NCBI RefSeq assembly: GCF_965638725.1
Contig: NC_134952.1
Coordinates: forward strand, 61,916,065-61,980,064
Direction of reading: 5' to 3'
Source of the DNA: Aptenodytes patagonicus
Taxonomy: Eukaryota > Chordata > Aves > Sphenisciformes > Spheniscidae
DNA: 64,000 nucleotides
Shown: one piece after another, positions 10,972 to 22,585 of the stretch
Layout: each line of letters begins with the position of its first letter
Numbering within the stretch: position 1 is the stretch's first letter
Translations under genes and position numbers: made by a program
Notes under the pieces: generated by a model
The model's database searches: none
Seen by the model: the letters and a program-made list of their open reading frames with translations, nothing else
Told to the model about the DNA's origin: nothing

Positions 10972-13900
10972 AACCTATGAACTGGAAAACCTTTTAATGT
11001 GTTTAAGCTTTAGAGATTGTGATTACACATTATCTCCTGCAGCTGTTTCAAAAGCTATTGATTACTTAGGCATTTATCCTTGATCATAATTTATTAAGCT
11101 TTAGGGATATCTTCACGTTTAATGAACGTTATTGGTCAGGAATTTTACCTCTCCTTTTTTGCCTTCTTGGTTAGTTGTAGTCAGGAACAACAGCTATTAG
11201 GTTGGGAGCTTGAACACCACGATGTATGAAACTGAATAGCTGGAATCAACACAATTATTCCAATATTTGGGATTTAGTCTTACACGCGGGATATCGTCTG
11301 GAAAGTGTATATAGTTTTACAGTCAGTCTAGTTTATAGATATAATTTTCTAGATTAATAATACTGCTTTTTAAACTACCTAACTTCATTTTTTTAAGAAC
11401 TTCTTTTAGAGAAACTTTTTGAAACAGGAGAAAAGATGACTATATTTAGAGTGCAGAGAAGGCACAAGCAGATAGTAAGTTTCCACTTCTAATTAACAAC
11501 TAAAATGTATTTCACTGTGGCAGTATAGAATCTGAACTCTTAACTGAAATCAGTAATTAGTGCTAAGAATCACTTAAAGGTTTAGGTCGAGTCGAAAGCA
11601 CTGTCACCTCTCACAGCTGGAGACTGGGAAACAAATGAAACTGAGTAAGTATATTCTGGTACGTTAGTGTGGTGTTAACATCATGCTTATGCTTTTGAAG
11701 TAAGTAGCATATAAAAATAATGAAGTCTCAGTACTTTGCTAGAATGCCATCTGACGGTCCTCAGGATTTAAAGTAAATTTTCAGATATAATTAATAGAAT
11801 GGCTTTTATTAATGACAATGCATACAGCTTTGTGAGACCCTTGCCAAAAAGTCCAGGTTGAGGTTGGCAGGGTTCAGGGCCAGAATTTACAGACATGGCT
11901 GTATCTCTATACTGCTCTTACTGTGTGTACCTGTTGGATGGATGTCTGTTCTATGTGTGGGTTCTGCTCAGTTAAACAGTTGCTGATGGAAAAAATGAAA
12001 ATGCACAATGGCTCTAGATATTAGCAGACCTTTAAAATTTTCTGGATATAAGTAACCTAGGTAAAATCTTACAAGTAATAACCTGAAGAGGACTTTATAT
12101 GGAAGAACTGTGCATGTCAAGTGGCTCATTAAAATTGTTTTTCATGTTTTAAAACTTTCTGAATTGCTGATATGGAGCGTGAATGTATTTATATTGAAGG
12201 TTGTGCAGAGTGGAGTGAGCCGATTCAGTGTGAATTTGTGTTTGATATAGCCCATTTCTCAATCTGTTGCTGCTTTTTATCAAAAGTCTCAGCAGGTCCT
12301 CAGCATGATCACACTGAAAGGGCTCAGTCAAAACAGGCAAGTGAATTTCAGGGTGCTGGTCTTCCAGATCTCCAGCATTGTCACCACCAGTGCTAGCAGT
12401 GTAGAGGCTCGTAGCACTGCCTGGAATCCGAGAACTGCTTTTTTTTCTTTTTTTTTTTTCCTTTGTAATGAAAGCTTGTGTGTGTCTAGGACTGTTTGAT
12501 GCTCTATTCTCGTGGAGCAGCTAGAGCTAGCCATCTCCCTGCAGCAATGAAGAACTCTCTTTCCACTAGAACACTTGAATAGCTTTCCTTCAAAATGTTA
12601 TTCTTTGAAAGAGCAGTTGACTTGCAGAGATGAAGTTTTATATCAGTGTTAAAGATCTCTCTCACTGAAATGCTTTCTTACAGAGTTTGCTCCTATTTAC
12701 ACTAGCTTTCCCTTAATTTCTCACATTCTTAATAGTTGCAGGAATGTTTGTGCATGCAAAACATGAGGCATTTAGCACCCAGCTCAACTGTTCTCTGTGG
12801 TTAATCTCCGTGTTTCTTTAATGCTAGGAGTAGTGAGGATTCTGTGTGATGATCATGCTACTGTTAACAAACTGTTTTGGCAGATCTTACGGATTTCGGA
12901 CTTTATTTACCTAGACAAGGAGTAAAAAGTACACGTTTTCAGCTTTTTCCCCACCATATGGTGAAGACGTGATTGTCTATTTAAAAAAAAAAAAAAGTGC
13001 TATTCAAGAATAATGACTACATAGAAAGAACAACTCTGGCACCAGCTGGGCCTCTGTGAATGCAGAAACTCTGTCACCTCATCGTGGCATCTCACATCCT
13101 GAAATAATGTGGGTCTGAGCTAGGCAGAGAGTTTGTATATCTGCCTGACTTATATCAAACACAAGTAAAGGCTTTAGATAAGTTCATGTTCTTAATTTTT
13201 CCTTGTGTCTTTGAAACAATGTGGCTGTAGGCCCGTTGTTTGAAGAAAGGAACTCAATTTCAGCCAAATGCAGCTGGCTTATTAGCTTGAAAGGTTTATC
13301 CATCCCTGTTAATTATCTCCTGTTTTGCAATTACAGAAAGCATACTCTACTGCAGCATAGTGCATCAATCTAAACCTTTGTCCAAAGGTTGTTAAGTTTT
13401 GACCAGATAGCTTTTGAGAGTTTATTTTAGTAAACGTGTCTTTTGGTATCTTTTGTGTGGTCGATGACGTAGCTAGCATGGGTGTTTATCTATGCTGCAG
13501 CAAGCTTATTGAGGCTCAGGCTTAAAGGTGTCGTGAGTTACAGCATTGATAACACCAGCAGAACTGTCTTGCTAGTAAGTGAATCGTTTTGCATTGCAAA
13601 AGTGAGATACAGTGAAGAAGTATTAAGTTCCCACTTCTCACAGCAACACACGTTTCAATTTCATACTGAGGAAAAGCTGCAACTCTAACCTGATGCATAC
13701 TGAGCAGCACCATCTTCACAAAGTGATCTTAAGTATTTTCATGAAAAGAAAGTGCTAACGTCTCATGTTATGTTGCACTTTTATAAATACAGTGGGTGTG
13801 CCGTCATATGGTCACACGTAATCTATTATTTAGAAACACATGGACATTCTTTTAAAATAACCTTCCCAAGCCTTGACTGACTTCCATAATCCTTGAAATA

Positions 13901-14879
13901 AGTAATAATTAATTTGTGATTGCCAGCTGATTATCAAAGGAACATGACGATCAATCTTGGTCTGGAAGTCAGAGCAACTCTACCGAGATGACTCCCTGTG
14001 CGTGTCGTGTAGTGAAGGCGCTAGCTGCTTCATAGCTTTCTTCAGCTGAGCTGTGTGAATGCTCCCCCACCACTGTCAGAGAAGAGGTGCGGTTTATCTG
14101 GTTGGGGTTTTTTTAAAGAAAAAAGCCAGGCTCTGGAGCTAGTCATCTAGCTAACTATGAAGGAGTGTAGCTCAGCAGTGGGTGCCCATGTTGTAAGGAC
14201 TTTATTCAGTCCAGCTGCCTGGCAGAACTTAGAGGCTAAAAATACTAAACTTGGATCTTACTGCTGATCACTTAAGTTGCTTGTTTTGAAGGCTGGATCC
14301 CCAGTTTCCAAGAAGATGGATGCTGTGCCTAAGGCTCGGTGGGGTTCCACAACTGTTTGGTATGATCAGCAGCTCTCGCATGCCCTGCTGCCTTCCCTTG
14401 TTACCAGCTGTGCAGTCTTGTCCTCCTTGTGCATTCACTGGGGCTTGTCTCAGCCCATGCAAAAGGTAGTTCAGAGAGCTTAACCAACAGGGACACCAAC
14501 TTATTTTTGTTTAGTTTCCTGAAGTAGCTCACGGCAGGGTCTGATAAACACCCCTGCTGGCACGTAGAAGGGGTGGGAATCTTCAGCTGGGCAGGAGATG
14601 TCTGAGTTTGCTTGAATTTATGCCCTCCCTCAGTTGCGTAACATGGGAAATGCCCCAGCCGCCTTACTCGGGATGTTCCAGATCCTGAAGGGTTGCATGA
14701 CCTTGCAGAGAACCAGGAACCCTCAGTTTAAGCTACCCAGACTTGTATTTTCTGCTTTCTGGTCTGTATTGCACCTCTCTGGCAGTGCTCAAAGCCCCAG
14801 CAGAGGTGAGGCATCCCTGCTGTCTCTGTGGGATGTCATAAATGGCACTGATCCTTTTACAAGTGAGTAGACAAGAAAT
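10972..14879. other. Intergenic interval between convergent UBA6 and STAP1
   Basis: AT-rich, with no frame longer than ~80 codons that resembles a protein and no recognisable LINE. It contains a poly(A) run near 12980-12994 and a T-rich tract near 12440-12460. Part may be a long UBA6 3' UTR. Confidence 0.6.
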
Positions 14880-14899
14880 GGGGTTTTTAACACAAAGAG

Positions 14900-14905
14900 T
14901 TTATT
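14900..14905 (-). terminator. STAP1: STAP1 poly(A) signal
   Basis: TTTATT on the + strand is AATAAA on the - strand, in the context GTGCAATAAACTC, ~370 nt beyond the STAP1 stop codon. It is the best-placed canonical signal for STAP1 and gives a 3' UTR of about 15272 down to ~14880. Confidence 0.6.
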
Positions 14906-15272
14906 GCACTGTGAGCCAGTGACAGAATTGAGCCCACAAACACTGTCTGCCTAATTTCAATACAGTATTTTTCCATCGCATTTTGCAGGGGCAATGTTGT
15001 CCTCTCTTTCCCACTCTTGTCTTTTCTTCTTTTTCCACATTTAATCTTCTACAGGAATTGGGGTTATTTGCCCTCCCCAAATCTCAGAAGTTTCTCTGGG
15101 AGAAACTGCATCATATTCTTGGTTTAGGGCCAACAAAGCTGTTCTAGAAATTGAGTAGCTTGGGGAATGCCTTCTGTTTATCTTCAATAGCACGTAGTTC
15201 CTGTGCTGCTGCTTGTGCCTCTTTCTTTTAGCGGGACTGTTCCTGTGTGTGCCTTCAGCAACTAGCTTGCTT

Positions 15273-15383
15273 TCAGAACACTGGGTCCTCTGCAGTGTGC
15301 GTCCGTATGACAAATGGCTTCAGTTTCCCTCGGGTTTGGGTCACAAAGTAATTGACGACATCCTGAAGGCTTGTGAGTGTCAC
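15273..15383 (-). CDS. STAP1: STAP1 last coding exon
   Basis: It reads [20 protein letters not shown] then [16 protein letters not shown] and stops (TGA, 15273-15275). It completes the SH2 domain. The human protein carries roughly 15 more residues after this point, so the tail is shortened here unless a further exon exists that I could not find. Confidence 0.88.
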   Translation of the reverse strand: MTLTSLQDVVNYFVTQTRGKLKPFVIRTHTAEDPVF

Positions 15384-18300
15384 CTGTTTCACCAAACCAA
15401 ACAAACCCCACCAAATAAAACATGCTATGTGTGTTGAGAATACATTTTCAAAAACATGCTGGAAGGCTGGGATCCCTAGCAATGTTTCTCAGACAACCGA
15501 TACTGGATTTACATCCTGCGTTTGGATGCGGTGAGGTCTAGGACAGCCCTCTGCAATCTATGGTAACGGTTTGACCCTTGAACATATAAGTCCTTCCCTT
15601 CCATCACATGAGTAAACAAACCAAAAGAGAGATTGCGCTCTGTACCGTTGTGCTCTTCAATGACTGCTGATGCTCTTTCAGCAGATGGTACAACAGCAGG
15701 TGCTTTTTCAAACCAATAGGACGTTTCTTGGTCCATACAGCCTTGCTCACACTTACACTAAATTCATTTTATTTATCAAAGTTAGATGGAGTGCATTTTT
15801 AACTTCCTCTAGCTGCAATGAGAGCTCAGTTTTGAGACTTAGTACTGAAGCCTGAGTTGAAAAAAAATAAATTAAGCGATCTTGGGTGTTTTGTGAGTGG
15901 TTTGATTTTATTTTTGTTAGAGAGAAGATGCTGATGTGGGGTTTTTCTCCTACTTTTCTAGTTCTTAAAAAATAACTTGTTGAGGTTAGGTTAGTTGGAC
16001 TAACGAGAGAGGTGAACTCTCCGCATACTTTACTTTGACTCACAAATTATAATTAGGAATTTACTAGAGGTTTTCTAATTTTCTGCAAAGTGGTATTTCT
16101 TACACCTGCTTAGGAATCTTCAGCAAGGGAATTGCTCACTTACCTGTCTTTCCAATTCGATAACGTAACTTGTTCCTTTGGACATCACTTTGTAGTGCTT
16201 TAAGTGTGGGGTACTGAAAGAAAATGAAAGTTGATATGCTGCCTGAAATGAAATACTTTTTGATGTATCGTTGTCATTATAAACAGGGCAGGAGCAATGG
16301 GTGTGCTTTGTAATATTCCCAGAGCTTATTGAAGGTGTGTGGCAGGGTTTGGTTTTTTTCCCGTTTTAGTTTAGAAACACTGAGAATCGCAAATGTCATT
16401 CCTGGTGTCTCAGATGCCTCTTGTTCTGAAGCTCTGCAAAAGCTAAAACATGGCAATTCAGTTGAAATGTGGTGTGTTTTTAGACTAAGTTACTGTTTGA
16501 AAATACTTGTCTCTCTCATTTTTCGTTGTTCGTTTTACAAAGGGGTATGGCGTGATGATTTCTTAAACGGAGTGGGGTTTCATGGCAAACAAGGGAAGCC
16601 CATTTACCCAAGGAAATGGGCTTTTGCTGGCTGATCTTTATTGCTTCTTTGTTTAATCTAACTGGCTTTGGAGGAGAAGAGACCCAAGAAATCAGTCGCA
16701 GGCCCACCCCTGCTGCCTCATTTGCCTTTTTCAAAATAGCCTGAAGGCAAGGCATATGTTTCACATGTCAGCTCTGGGTATTAAGAATTCAGCTTTTAAT
16801 ACAGCGCATACTAGTTAAGAATGGGATAATATATTGTGGAATCAACCTACTCCAGCTCGTGTCGGATAGTGATTGCGTAGTTCTTGCTGTCTCTGCCCGG
16901 ACGCAGGATCAAATTCCCACATGAAGGGTTCTTTTCTAACATCTCTGTTGCTTCTTGCCGAGATACTGCATAGAAGCACCTGCATAGAAAGGAGGAGAGA
17001 AACGGCATGAATGCGAGTCATGCTGGCAAGGCCACATCATTCTGAGCTGCATGAAGAGACGCGATCTACTGGGCTAACACCTCTTCACAATGCTAGGCTT
17101 ATCCAGGGTAACTAGCCATGGCTGCCAAGAGGCATAATATCTGAAGGACTCTTGCTGATTAATGCTACTATAGGAGCATAATTCAGGACAGTAGTGCTTT
17201 GGCATTCTTAGAGAAAGTGAAGCTTTCATACAGGTATGATGCTTTCTGGAGCCTTGGAAAGAACGTGAGAAGAGTAACTTGGACTTACCTTGAATTTCTC
17301 AATGGTAATCAGCATTTCCGCAGAAGGGCAGATACAGCAGCCCAACGTGTGGCTTTCTGAAGAGTTTTTTAAGCATAGCAATACGCTGCACTCAGCCTTT
17401 TCAAAACAAAAGGCATTGTAGAAGAGCTGCAGGAGTAATCTTTCCCTTAGGAAATCTCTATAAAGGCCTTAAGGTAGACTTTGTTCATTGAATATTATAC
17501 AACCCTTGTACAACAGCTGAATTTTGAACCTCTGTATGGAAATAATACTTTGAAAGAAGAAGGGAAGGCTCTTTAGTCAGGTTGGGGTTCGCATAGTTCA
17601 GTCAGAGCTTACACTGGCATAGTGGTCAATGTACTGCTGGGAGGGCTTTTTCTGTTCAAGGATGTGCTGGAACAATCGTCACGTGTAATCCTTCTTTTCT
17701 TTTCCTTCTCTAGCACTTCATGCATTCTTGTAAGTTGCCCAGGTAGTAATGACTCATCTGGTGGAACTGACAGCTGAAAATGAACAGTGCAATTGAAAAG
17801 AAAATGAAAGAGTGGACAAACATTGTGAGCAATCGTTTCTATGTGCGCATCACAGCTAATCTCTGAGCACAGCTGCTGTGCAGAAATCTTTCATACCTGC
17901 TTGGTTTAAGCAGCTGTGATAATCTGGAAGGTTTGGATGTGCCTCTGCTTTGAATAAAATGCTGCACGTGTTTTTTTGTTAGAATAGTGAAATAAGGATA
18001 TCTGTGTCCTGATTTAGAAGAAATATGCATTGACAGAAGTGGGAATGATGTAAGAATCCACAACAATATTTTGCAGTTGCTATACTGCAGAAGGCTGTGT
18101 AAATGTAATTTAACCTATTTCAGCCATCCTCAGCTTTTTAAGTGATTCAGCTAGGCCAATGTAAAGTCATTTGTGAACAAACTTCATTTATTTCTCCACT
18201 GGTCGTTATCAAAGAGGATCTTGCTGTTTTCAAAGTGCATTTAGTTAAGAAGAATAGTAGAATAAAACACAGGGCTGAGGGGTTCTCTCAGGTGTGCAGT

Positions 18301-21300
18301 TTGGCCGTTTCTTTGGTTATGTCTTTATCCCATGATAAAGGCCTAGAGAGTTGTCTCTCTCTGAGCAGGCTCCCTTTTTCACAGCTGCAGGGGATGGACT
18401 TGTGCTAGAAGTCTTTTCCTTCCTGGACAGCAAACAGTGGATTGGGAACTGTGTCTGACCAGATACCATGGCAGAGTGTGTATTGCAGATGAGCTGGGGT
18501 TAAATCAGCCTTAATTTTGCTCTCCTCAGGGAAAAAAAACCCAAACCCAGCAAAAACCCTCAACAGTTTAGTGTGTGCAAACACCTCAGAAGTGAGGCTT
18601 TGTGCCTGTGGAAGCCAACTTCTGGCATGCATGAAGACAAAACCCCTTTATAGACACCTTTTGACATGAAGTGAGACATAAAGCTCTTCCATACCTTTGT
18701 TACAGTGAGAATAAAACACTTCCATTCTTTCCCACTTTCACTGTCATTAGCCTGAGAGAACAGAAAACAACGGTGTAAGAACAACTACAGCAACAACAAA
18801 AAATATAGTATTTCATGTGGAAGCCTCAAATAACTCTCACCCTTTTAGAAGTACCATGCCTGGAAATGAGCTCCCTGCCAAACTACATCACACCCTGAAA
18901 CCCCACACTTCCCCTGTACTCTATGTTCAATTAGAGGGAGAGGACAAGAGGTGGGAAGGTAGAAAAACCTCATATGCTCTGTTGGAGTAAAAGGAGAAGG
19001 TTATGTGGATCCAAGGAGAAGGCCAAACTAAGGAGATAGGTGAGTCTCAAGTATAAAACCTTCTAGATAGTCTCTGAGTACTTCAGTCTGTATGGCTTCT
19101 GAATGGTGGGGTGGTCAGATATTTTATCCCCTTCTTGGTTTTACAGGTGACGCGGGCCTATCAGTGTGGTACTTCCTGGTTTCTCTTGTATATTTTCTTG
19201 TTCAATTCTTTGCTTATTTCATATTCCCAGATACTCCTGAGAAAAACTTCTGATGCCTCGAGGGGGAGTTTCCCTTTAGGTTCCTTTGCCCTGCCTTTTG
19301 GTGCTGCCTGGCTGCAGGCTGTACGCTTAGATGTCAAGAAGGCAGCTCTACTCCCACACCAAAATGGAGCTCTGAGTATCTGTGGGAGATGGAAAAAAGT
19401 ACCGAGTGGCTTACAAATCACAGCTTTCCTCTTTTTACCTTCAGTTCTAGTTCCCCATTTGACAGCATCAGGATGAAGCGTGCAGAGCCATTTTCATCTG
19501 GATAAACATTGGTTGCTGAGGTCAAAGCTGATATATCTAATTTCTGTGAGTACTAAGGAGGGGGGAAAGGAGAAATAGCACAAGTTGTAATTTTCACCAA
19601 AAATCTAGCTGCTCGTCAAAGGAATTTGTTTAGAAGAAAATAGAATGAAACTTTTTTTTGTTAGAACTTGGGTTAAGTTTAACTGACAGACGTGCCAAAG
19701 CTCAGTCCTTTGCTTCTGCTTACAGAAGCTCTTCTCACCAACAGCGTACCTTCTGGATTTTTTCCCATCTTAATCTTCATAATCACAAACAGATTAAATC
19801 CACGAGACCTCCCTGAGTATTTGCTTTGTGACGCCAACTAAACCCTCAGCCAGAGTACACCATAATAATACCAAGCACTTTTTCTTCAGCTGCATAAAGG
19901 AAAATCATGTTACACACCACAATAATTTTACCCTTGTGCACAGCTGAGGAAAAAGCACTTGGTAAAATTATGGAGCAATGTGGATACATTTGTAGCTCAG
20001 GTGCCAAAAAAATTCCTTTTTTATTTTGATGAGGCAAATTAATATGCTATAGTTTGTTTCACTCTGGCTTTTTTTGATCTCAGCCTTTCTGTTACAATGT
20101 TCAGTACTATTTTTTTTGACTATGCAGATGAGAGAGCAAAGGGTGCCGGGAGTTGTCTGGAGTACATAAGGATTACTTGATGAAAATAACTGATGCACTT
20201 AATCAGATGGGTAGTTACAAAGATGGCACATTACTCACCATTGGGGCTTTTTTATCATCATAAAAAAAAAGCATAGTTCCTCTGAGTTCTGTCCAATACA
20301 CTCTAAATTCCTGTTGGAAAGGAGGAAGTGTCAGTTTGTGAAGACGATCTTTTTAGTTCCCACAAAATGCTGAAAATGAAAGAACTGCTAAGAAAAAAAC
20401 ATGTCGTCGTATGTTAGTTTTCAGTGTTTTAAAGATCGTTAAAGAGCAAGTATGTATTTTGCAGGCAGTTTATGCAAAAAAAGTTCAGTAAATTCTTTAC
20501 AGGCAAAGATACATAGGCTCTAGGCTTTGTTATCTAGTGTCCTAATCTGGCATGGAACTAGAAAACTTTACTTTTAACTAATTTAAATGTTTTAAACATT
20601 TGTCAACAATTGTCAAACAATTTGAAGGGGGTAGTAATGGAAGGAAAATATATTTTAAATGCCACTTTAAAATCTTGCTCTCCCTAAAAGGCATACAAGT
20701 GGAAAATAGTGTGAGATGAATGTGTAAAGACTCCAATCTTCTGAACACCATTCTCCTGAAGTGCCTATTTGCATTGAATTTTGATCCTGCCAGTTTACTT
20801 GCTGTAGGGAGGAGATCATGGAGCTTGACCTATTAAATGGACTTCTTGCATTTGAAGTGGTATTTTACATGCTTTGTCTTTAAATTATGTGTAGAAGTGT
20901 TCGTAAATCAACACCATGCCGAGGTAAATACGATTGTCTGACTCTTCTAACTGTTCCCTAATGCAGTCATGCCAGAGTGATGGGAAAGGTTTTTCTGTTT
21001 TCCTGTGCCCGTGATACCCTGAGAACTATAGCTGTTATGGGACACTGAACGGGGAAGGCAACCTCTGTAAAACAGAAACTCTGTTCTAGTTTTCAGTTTA
21101 CTTACCTGTTTTGTGTTTGTTGTTTGGTTTTTGGGTTTTTTGTTGGTTGTTTTTTTTTTTTTTTTTGAGGTGGGGGTTTAAAACAGTCACAAAAATTGAG
21201 AAAAGAAGTAACTTGTGAAGTCTGATAGGTCATACAAATTAGGGTGAGCAACATTCCCTAGAGTATTCTGCAGGTGATCCTTGCTCTTTACCCTGCTAGC

Positions 21301-22585
21301 TCCTAACTAGTCTTTCTGGTGGTTTCTGTCAAATTACTAGTGTAAAATTTCTGTAGCATTCAGCCTCTGGACCCCAACCTCTGAGTACTGCAGTGTTGTG
21401 TTAAGGTAAATGTCCTCATTAAACCTTCTGAATTTCAGAAGGAGGGATTGTTCAGGGGGAAGAAAAAGGTTTTACATAAAAGGATATAAATAAAGGAATG
21501 TAACAGAGAGCTTTATTAAAGGTGTTCTCCTGCTAGATACAACAAAGCAATGTGTTGAATAATTTTTAGCGCTGCAGAAGAATTAATAGTAAGATTGTTA
21601 GTCTACTTTTTGCTTCTTGGAGTTCTGTTTTCTGTAGTACATGGATGTTCCTGTGTTTGTGAACCACCATGCTATTTTGGTCTTTTGATGGTATCTACCT
21701 TTAGCACTGCATGACTTTCATTTTCTCTACGCTGTCTGTGCTTCTGCATTTACAGAGATGTGAGTGTTGGTAGGGTAAAAACAACTTTGTAACCCCAAGT
21801 ACAGGGATTGTCATTATCAAGTGCTAAAAGAGGGCAATCAGCTTGATTAGGGACATGCTCTGAACATACATGCTATTATAACATACACAAGCATGCAGGT
21901 GTTTACAGATTTGTGTCTTAAATAGTTATCTTGGGTCAAAAAAATCACTCTTATTTTCCCAGTTAGTCCACACATGTTGTATCATCGACTCTTACTAACA
22001 AGAAAAAAACAGATGTAGAGAATCTCACGTATACTTCAGGTGGCTTGTCACTGAAGACTTCAGGATGGATACTGTTCTCCAGTAAATAGAGGACGCGTCA
22101 GAGCAATATAACCATGTCAAACTTTGCTCTTGGTATTAAAAATATTGCATTAGCTTTTCACCATGGTGGTAGCTATGAAATCAGTCAAACTCAATCCACA
22201 TTTCAGTAGGTAATAGTAAATTATAATGGCATCCTGGAGATACTGATGGTTACCTTACATAATTTATTTTACTTACCCCCATCCCCTAAGTAATATGAAC
22301 AGAAATAACTAGATATCATTATTTCAGTGCAACCATTTCTGTCAGCCAGTGCTGAGAAACATTTCCCCCCACAGACCTGTAGCTCCGGGCAATAAATTTT
22401 TGAAGAAATATTTCTACACGTCCATTTCCCGGGACTGCGTGCCTTACCTTGCATCTTGAGTGCCTGACAGACAGGTAACCTTGGAAGTACAAAGGCAGAC
22501 CAGTGATCCTCTGCCTCTCCTGGAAGATTTGCCGGGGGGCTGGCTGAGGAGTTTCCTTAGGCTGTTCCTTAATGCCTCTCAGCAT
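15273..22585 (-). CDS. STAP1: STAP1: signal-transducing adaptor protein 1 (PH-SH2 adaptor), complete
   Basis: STAP1 (BRDG1) is a cytoplasmic docking adaptor of B cells and myeloid/microglial cells, acting downstream of Tec-family kinases and receptors such as KIT and CSF1R. Coding exons in transcript order: 22585-22448, 20310-20239, 19552-19439, 18751-18695, 17773-17613, 16979-16851, 16213-16144, 15383-15273. They total 852 nt (283 aa), all GT-AG and phase-consistent. The start is an ATG at 22585 giving [20 protein letters not shown], which aligns with the human start region PKPAPRRIFQER. The PH domain (~residues 25-127) includes [18 protein letters not shown] and [10 protein letters not shown]. 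The SH2 domain (~182-275) includes [38 protein letters not shown] and HYKVM. Human STAP1 is 295 aa; this copy is shorter at the C-terminus and lacks a tyrosine in the linker. STAP2 is less likely because of gene position and the N-terminal sequence. Confidence 0.95.
16596..16623. repeat. Perfect 10-bp inverted repeat, 8-nt loop
   Basis: AAGCCCATTT (16596-16605) and AAATGGGCTT (16614-16623) are exact complements around an 8-nt loop, inside the STAP1 intron that follows the first SH2 exon. No function is evident. Confidence 0.85.
16851..16979 (-). CDS. STAP1: STAP1 SH2-domain exon with phosphotyrosine-binding arginine
   Basis: It encodes [31 protein letters not shown] and [11 protein letters not shown]. 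The Arg in LILRPG (residue ~207) is in the position of the SH2 betaB5 arginine that binds phosphotyrosine, so binding should be intact. The exon must end at GA|GTAGGT; reading on would hit TAG at once. The split Asp codon matches human (EID). Confidence 0.92.
17613..17773 (-). CDS. STAP1: STAP1 linker exon between PH and SH2 domains
   Basis: Fifty-three codons plus two bases: [20 protein letters not shown], then LEKEKKRR as in human, then a diverged Ser/Thr-rich tail ending TLTTMP. Codon 181 (Val) is split gt|g into the SH2 exon, and TMPV-CFYAVS matches human PMPA-CFYTVS, so the frame is right. The human linker tyrosine motif (DYVDV) is absent in this frame. Confidence 0.9.
19439..19552 (-). 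CDS. STAP1: STAP1 PH-domain exon 3
   Basis: It starts at TACTCACAG just after a long pyrimidine tract ending CCTCCTTAG, which decides between two nearby AGs. The upstream AG gives [12 protein letters not shown], matching the human YVDKLDIVDLT block. It continues [17 protein letters not shown] to a GTAAAA donor. Confidence 0.9.
22448..22585 (-). CDS. STAP1: STAP1 first coding exon (start and PH strand 1)
   Basis: Forty-six codons from the ATG to the donor GTAAGG. It contains [20 protein letters not shown], the family N-terminus leading into the first PH strand. No in-frame upstream ATG was needed, and the reading frame is kept into the next exon ([11 protein letters not shown]). Confidence 0.93.

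Noticed and set aside
17613..17773. Frameshift making STAP1 a pseudogene
   Set aside because: The out-of-frame motif looked like a frameshift, but the main frame continues through TMPV into the SH2 exon with a split Val codon and all eight exons stay in phase.
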